Of a DNA stretch of 64,000 bases, positions 60,660 through 64,000 are shown piece by piece. The stretch spans positions 3,451,001-3,515,000 of the forward strand of contig NZ_CP027668.1 of NCBI RefSeq assembly GCF_003008515.1. The letters run 5' to 3'. A program made the translations under genes and the position numbers. Below the pieces are notes generated by a model. The model saw only the letters and a list, made by a program, of their open reading frames with translations. It had not been told where the DNA came from and did not search any database. Source of the DNA: Phreatobacter cathodiphilus (lineage in GTDB: Bacteria > Pseudomonadota > Alphaproteobacteria > Rhizobiales > Phreatobacteraceae). The stretch's first letter is position 1. The number at the start of each line of letters is the position of its first letter.

Positions 60660-61435
60660 CCGCCGCCGTCCATCCCCGCGAGATTCTCATCGCCACCATC
60701 GCCCGGCTGCTCGACGGCACCCGCCACGTGGCGGTGGGTGCCTCCTCGCCCATCCCCGCCGCGGGCGCCATGCTGCGCCGGGCGCTGCAGGAGGAAGCCG
60801 GCGGCGCGCCGCTGCGCCTCTCCATCCTCGGCTCGGTGGAGCACAACTTCTTCACCAACGGCTCGGCCGAACTGTTCGACTGTGCCGGCCAGGGCCGCAT
60901 CGACGCCTTCTTCCTCGGCGGCGGCCAGATCGACGGCTCCGGCAACATCAACCTCGTCGGCGCCGGCGATTATCCCCGCTCCGCCCCCCGCTGGCCCGGC
61001 TCGTTCGGCTCGGCCTATCTCTATTTCGTCGTGCCGCGTGTCATCCTCTTCCGCGAGGAGCACACCCCGCGCGTCTTCGTTCCGAAGGTGGATTTCATCA
61101 GCGCGCCCGGCGCCAGCAGCCCGCACATCCACCGCCCGGGCGGGCCGGCGGCGCTCCTCACCGGCAAGGCGCTGTTCAGCTTCGACAAGACCCGGCGCGG
61201 CTTCGCGCTGGAGAGCCTGCATTCCGGCGAGGACCTCGCCGGCATCAAGGCGGCGACCGGCTTCTCCTTCGCCCATGGCGCCGCCCCGCCCGTCACCGCG
61301 GCGCCTGCCCCCGCGACACTGGCGCTGCTGCGTGGCAGGGTGCTGGACGAACTGTCGGAAACCTATCCCGACTTCGCCGCCCAGCTGCGCCGCGACCTCG
61401 CCGCCCTCGACGAGGCGCCGGCGCTGGCCTCCTGA
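60656..61435 (+). CDS. CoA-transferase subunit B
   Basis: A 259-residue beta subunit of the same enzyme (GctB/IpdB type), with VAVGASSPIPAAGAMLRR, AFFLGGGQIDGSGNINLVG and VPKVDFISAPG. Together with subunit A it should move CoA between a short acyl donor and an unknown acid. The start overlaps the subunit A stop (ATGA). Confidence 0.85.
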   Translation: MTAAVHPREILIATIARLLDGTRHVAVGASSPIPAAGAMLRRALQEEAGGAPLRLSILGSVEHNFFTNGSAELFDCAGQGRIDAFFLGGGQIDGSGNINLVGAGDYPRSAPRWPGSFGSAYLYFVVPRVILFREEHTPRVFVPKVDFISAPGASSPHIHRPGGPAALLTGKALFSFDKTRRGFALESLHSGEDLAGIKAATGFSFAHGAAPPVTAAPAPATLALLRGRVLDELSETYPDFAAQLRRDLAALDEAPALAS

Positions 61436-61450
61436 CCGATCGGACATGAC

Positions 61451-62659
61451 ATGACATCGACCCGCCCCGGCTCCCTCTCCAACATCAGGGTCATCGACGC
61501 GAGCCGCGTGCTCGGCGGTCCCTATTGCGGCCAGATCCTCGGCGATCACGGGGCCGACGTCATCAAGATCGAGCCGCCCGAGGGCGACGAGACCCGCGGC
61601 TGGGGCCCGCCCTTCCTCGACGAGACGGCGAGCTATTTCCTCGGCCTCAACCGCAACAAGCGCGGCATGGCCATCGACCTGTCGGCCGATGCCGGGCGCG
61701 AGCTCCTGCTCAAGCTCCTCGAAACGGCCGACGTCTTCATCGAGAACTTCAAGACCGGCACCCTCGACCGCTGGGGTCTCGGCCGCGAGGAGCTGGAGCG
61801 CCGCTTCCCGCGCCTCGTCCATTGTCGCGTCTCCGGCTTCGGCGCCGACGGCCCGCTCGGCGGGCTTCCCGGCTACGACGCCGCCATCCAGGCCTCGGCC
61901 GGCCTGATGAGCGTCAACGGCGAACTCGGCGGCGAGCCGCTGCGCGTCGGGCTGCCGGTGGTCGACATGGTCACCGGCCTCAACGCCGTCATCGGCATCC
62001 TCATGGCGCTGCACGAGCGACAGACCAGCGGCAAGGGCCAGTTCGTCGAGGCGACGCTCTACGACTGCGGCGTGTCGCTGCTGCATCCGCACCTGCCGAA
62101 CTTCTACCTCTCCGGCAAGGTGGCGGGTCGCTCCGGCAACGCCCATCCGAACATCTGTCCCTACGACACCTTCGCCACCGCCACCGACCCCATCTTCCTC
62201 GCCGTCGGCAACAACCGCCAGTTCGCGACGCTCTGCCGCGAGATCGGCGCGGAGGGCCTCGCAAAGGACCCGCGCTTCGCCACCAACGGCGAGCGCAACG
62301 TCAACCGCGACGCGCTGAAGGTGGAGCTGGAGAAGGCCCTCTCGCCCTTCGACTGCAACGCCCTCGCCGACCGCCTGATCAAGGCCGGTGTGCCCTGCGG
62401 CGCGGTGCGCTCCATCGACCAGGTGGTGGCCGACCCTCACACCATCCACCGCGAGATGGTGGTGGACATCGGCGCCTATCGCGGCACCGGCAGCCCCATC
62501 AAGCTGTCGCGTACGCCGGCCTCCTACCGCCTCGCCCCGCCCCGCTTCGCCGAACACACCGCCGAGGTTCTGGACGAGATCGCCGCCGACGAAACGTCCT
62601 ATCGCGACGCCCTGCCGGAGGCCGGGACCGCGGGCGCCGCCAAGGCGAAGACGGCGTGA
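61451..62659 (+). CDS. CaiB/BaiF (family III) CoA-transferase
   Basis: A 402-residue CoA-transferase of the formyl-CoA:oxalate/L-carnitine type. The N-terminal VIDASRVLGGPYCGQILGDHGADVIKIEPP is typical; the catalytic aspartate is expected in VGLPVVDMVTG near residue 170; KSGRGQ-like TSGKGQFVEATLYD follows. Having both a family I and a family III CoA-transferase in one operon suggests two acid activations or a broad-range backup. Fifteen bases after subunit B. Confidence 0.92.
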   Translation: MTSTRPGSLSNIRVIDASRVLGGPYCGQILGDHGADVIKIEPPEGDETRGWGPPFLDETASYFLGLNRNKRGMAIDLSADAGRELLLKLLETADVFIENFKTGTLDRWGLGREELERRFPRLVHCRVSGFGADGPLGGLPGYDAAIQASAGLMSVNGELGGEPLRVGLPVVDMVTGLNAVIGILMALHERQTSGKGQFVEATLYDCGVSLLHPHLPNFYLSGKVAGRSGNAHPNICPYDTFATATDPIFLAVGNNRQFATLCREIGAEGLAKDPRFATNGERNVNRDALKVELEKALSPFDCNALADRLIKAGVPCGAVRSIDQVVADPHTIHREMVVDIGAYRGTGSPIKLSRTPASYRLAPPRFAEHTAEVLDEIAADETSYRDALPEAGTAGAAKAKTA

Positions 62660-62693
62660 GGCGCCGCGCCGACCGATCGAGGATGAAGGACCG

Positions 62694-63368
62694 ATGAGCG
62701 AGACCACCGCCCTGCGCCGCGAGCTGATCGAGGCCTGCCGCAGCATGAACAGCCTCGGCATCAACCGGGGCACGGCCGGCAATATCAGCGTGCGCCACGG
62801 CGACGGCCTGCTGATCTCGCCCACCGGCATTCCCTACGACAAGCTGGAGCCGCAGCACGTCGTGGCGATGCGCTGGGACGGCAGCTTCGACGGCGACGTG
62901 CTGCCCTCCAGCGAATGGCGCTTCCACCGCGACATCCTGCGGGCGCGACCGGATCTCAACGCCGTGGTCCACACCCATTCGACCCACGCGACGGCCGTTT
63001 CCATCCTCGGCCGCGACATCCCGGCGATCCACTACGCCATCGCCGCCGCCGGAGGGCCCAGCATCCGCTGCGCGCCCTATGCCATCTTCGGCTCGCAGGA
63101 GCTGGCCGACGCAGTCCTGACGGCCCTGGAAGGCCGTCGCGCCTGCCTGATGGCCCACCATGGCGTCATCGCCGCCCACGCCTCCATCGCCCAGGCCCTC
63201 GCCCTCGCCGTGACGGTCGAGAGCCTCGCGCAGCAATATCTCCTCTGCCTGCCGCTGGGCGAGCCGCCGCGCCTGTCGGACACGGAGATCGCCGAGGTGC
63301 TGGAGAAGTTCAAGACCTACGGCCAGCAGGCGAAGCCGGCGTTGGACAGGTTGCGCGAGGCCTCGTGA
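62694..63368 (+). CDS. Class II aldolase/adducin-family protein
   Basis: A 224-residue zinc-dependent aldolase of the L-fuculose-phosphate aldolase type. The zinc histidines are in VVHTHSTHATAV and AHHGVIA, and the catalytic-type glutamate in SSEWRFHRDI; TAGNISVR is the phosphate-site motif. It probably cleaves a phosphorylated hydroxy acid or sugar made by the PfkB kinase, or acts as an epimerase or decarboxylase. Follows the CaiB-type gene after 34 bases. Confidence 0.9.
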   Translation: MSETTALRRELIEACRSMNSLGINRGTAGNISVRHGDGLLISPTGIPYDKLEPQHVVAMRWDGSFDGDVLPSSEWRFHRDILRARPDLNAVVHTHSTHATAVSILGRDIPAIHYAIAAAGGPSIRCAPYAIFGSQELADAVLTALEGRRACLMAHHGVIAAHASIAQALALAVTVESLAQQYLLCLPLGEPPRLSDTEIAEVLEKFKTYGQQAKPALDRLREAS

Positions 63369-63472
63369 TCCTCGCCCGCTCCGCATGGCAGCGATGGGCG
63401 CCCCGCCGATGGTGCGGCCCGCCCGGCGGCTGTATCCATGCCGGCCCGGGCGCGAACGATGGGAACAGGTGA

Positions 63473-64000
63473 ATGGGTGACATCCGCCGTGTGAGGCACT
63501 GCAGCCACTGGGGCGCCTATACGCTCCTGGTCGAGGATGGCCGGATCGTCGGCACCGAACCCTTCGAGCTCGACCCCGCCCCCTCGCCGATCATCCATTC
63601 GGTGAAGGAATGGGCCGAGACGGCTCGCCGCGTGCCGCGGCCGCTGGTGCGCGAAGGATGGCTGGAGAAGCGCGAGGGAAGCGACCGCCGCGCCCGCGGT
63701 GAGGAGCGCTTCGTGCCGGTGAGCTGGGACGAGGCCATCGGCCTCGTCGCCGGCGAGATCCGCCGGGTCTCGCAGACCTACGGCAACGCCTCCATCTTCG
63801 GCGGCTCCTACGGCTGGACGAGCTGCGGCCGCTTCCACCACGCGCCCTCGCTGCTGAAGCGCATGCTCAACCTCGCCGGCGGCTACACCGGCCATGTCGA
63901 TACCTATTCCATCGCCGCCGGCCCGGTGATACTGCGCCACGTCCTCGGCGAGGATGCCGCCTGCGGCGGCCAGGCCAATACGCTCGACACCATCGCCGCC
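63473..64000 (+). CDS. Molybdopterin oxidoreductase of the DMSO/biotin sulfoxide reductase family, N-terminal part (cut by window edge)
   Basis: The first 176 codons of a large molybdoenzyme. There is no twin-arginine signal, so it should be cytoplasmic as in BisC. Family segments are HCSHWGAYTLLVEDGRI, SWDEAIGLVAGEIRR, and FGGSYGWTSCGRFHHA, where the serine is the expected molybdenum ligand; RMLNLAGGYTGHVDTYSIAAG follows. It would reduce an S- or N-oxide, or oxidise an intermediate. About 105 bases after the aldolase; same operon by direction. Confidence 0.88.
   Translation, partial: MGDIRRVRHCSHWGAYTLLVEDGRIVGTEPFELDPAPSPIIHSVKEWAETARRVPRPLVREGWLEKREGSDRRARGEERFVPVSWDEAIGLVAGEIRRVSQTYGNASIFGGSYGWTSCGRFHHAPSLLKRMLNLAGGYTGHVDTYSIAAGPVILRHVLGEDAACGGQANTLDTIAA

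Noticed and set aside
1-64000. CRISPR arrays, tRNA/rRNA genes, insertion sequences, prophage attachment sites
   Set aside because: No regularly spaced repeats, cloverleaf-like sequences, transposase motifs or tRNA-flanked direct repeats were seen; XerD at 35.2-36.1 kb is a housekeeping recombinase, not an element integrase.

Overview
The window is GC-rich, coding-dense DNA from an alphaproteobacterium, most likely of the order Hyphomicrobiales (Rhizobiales). The grounds are the aerobic (late cobalt insertion) cobalamin pathway, an iron operator of the TGA-N9-TCA type, a 1608-residue NAD-dependent glutamate dehydrogenase, a second-type RpoH factor beside CarD and FdxA, a DUF2794 protein, and the accA-xerD-small membrane protein order. 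Genus cannot be fixed from sequence alone. I see no insertion sequence, integrase cassette, CRISPR array, tRNA or rRNA gene.

Region 1 (1-17.4 kb) is a cobalamin factory. A promoter and cobalamin riboswitch at about 12.6-12.8 kb drive a leftward, tightly overlapped operon: hupE (cobalt uptake), a DUF1636 metal protein, cobW, cobN, a single-frame cobG-cobH fusion, cobI, cobJ, cobL, cobE, cobM and cobB (cut by the left edge). cobK lies antisense between cobJ and cobL and overlaps both. Rightward from the same intergenic region run cobP, cobO and cobQ, followed by cobD (leftward) and cobC (rightward). Missing from the window are cobA, cobF, cobS/cobT, the corrin reductase and cobalamin synthase.

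Region 2 (17.5-32 kb) holds a SnoaL-like/aldose-epimerase pair; a leftward iron- or heme-type operon (TonB receptor, compact HmuS-like protein, exporter-fold ABC transporter) behind an iron-box promoter; two acyl-CoA dehydrogenases behind a repeat-rich operator; a DUF2794 gene; a methyltransferase-like gene; a second SbmA/BacA-like ABC protein whose ATPase has lost three catalytic residues; an AEC carrier; a lone receiver domain; a glutamine amidotransferase; and an RNA 2',3'-cyclic phosphodiesterase.

Region 3 (32-56.6 kb) is mostly core genome: L,D-transpeptidase, accA, xerD, xthA, etfBA, hydroxyacyl-CoA dehydrogenase, a diguanylate cyclase, a small YjfB-like protein, a secreted hydrolase coupled to glutamate dehydrogenase, an AhpD-like protein, LON-domain and Trm112 proteins, rpoH, carD, fdxA, htpX, rsmB and a cyanide-insensitive-type cydAB.

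Region 4 (56.8-64 kb) is a catabolic island: IclR regulator, SDR and PfkB kinase leftward; two-subunit CoA-transferase, CaiB-type CoA-transferase, class II aldolase and a molybdopterin oxidoreductase (cut by the right edge) rightward. Two divergent promoters carry the same 17-bp palindrome at the same distance from their -10 boxes, so both arms look co-regulated, presumably by the IclR protein. The pathway is not recognisable from known gene sets and is the best candidate here for something undescribed.
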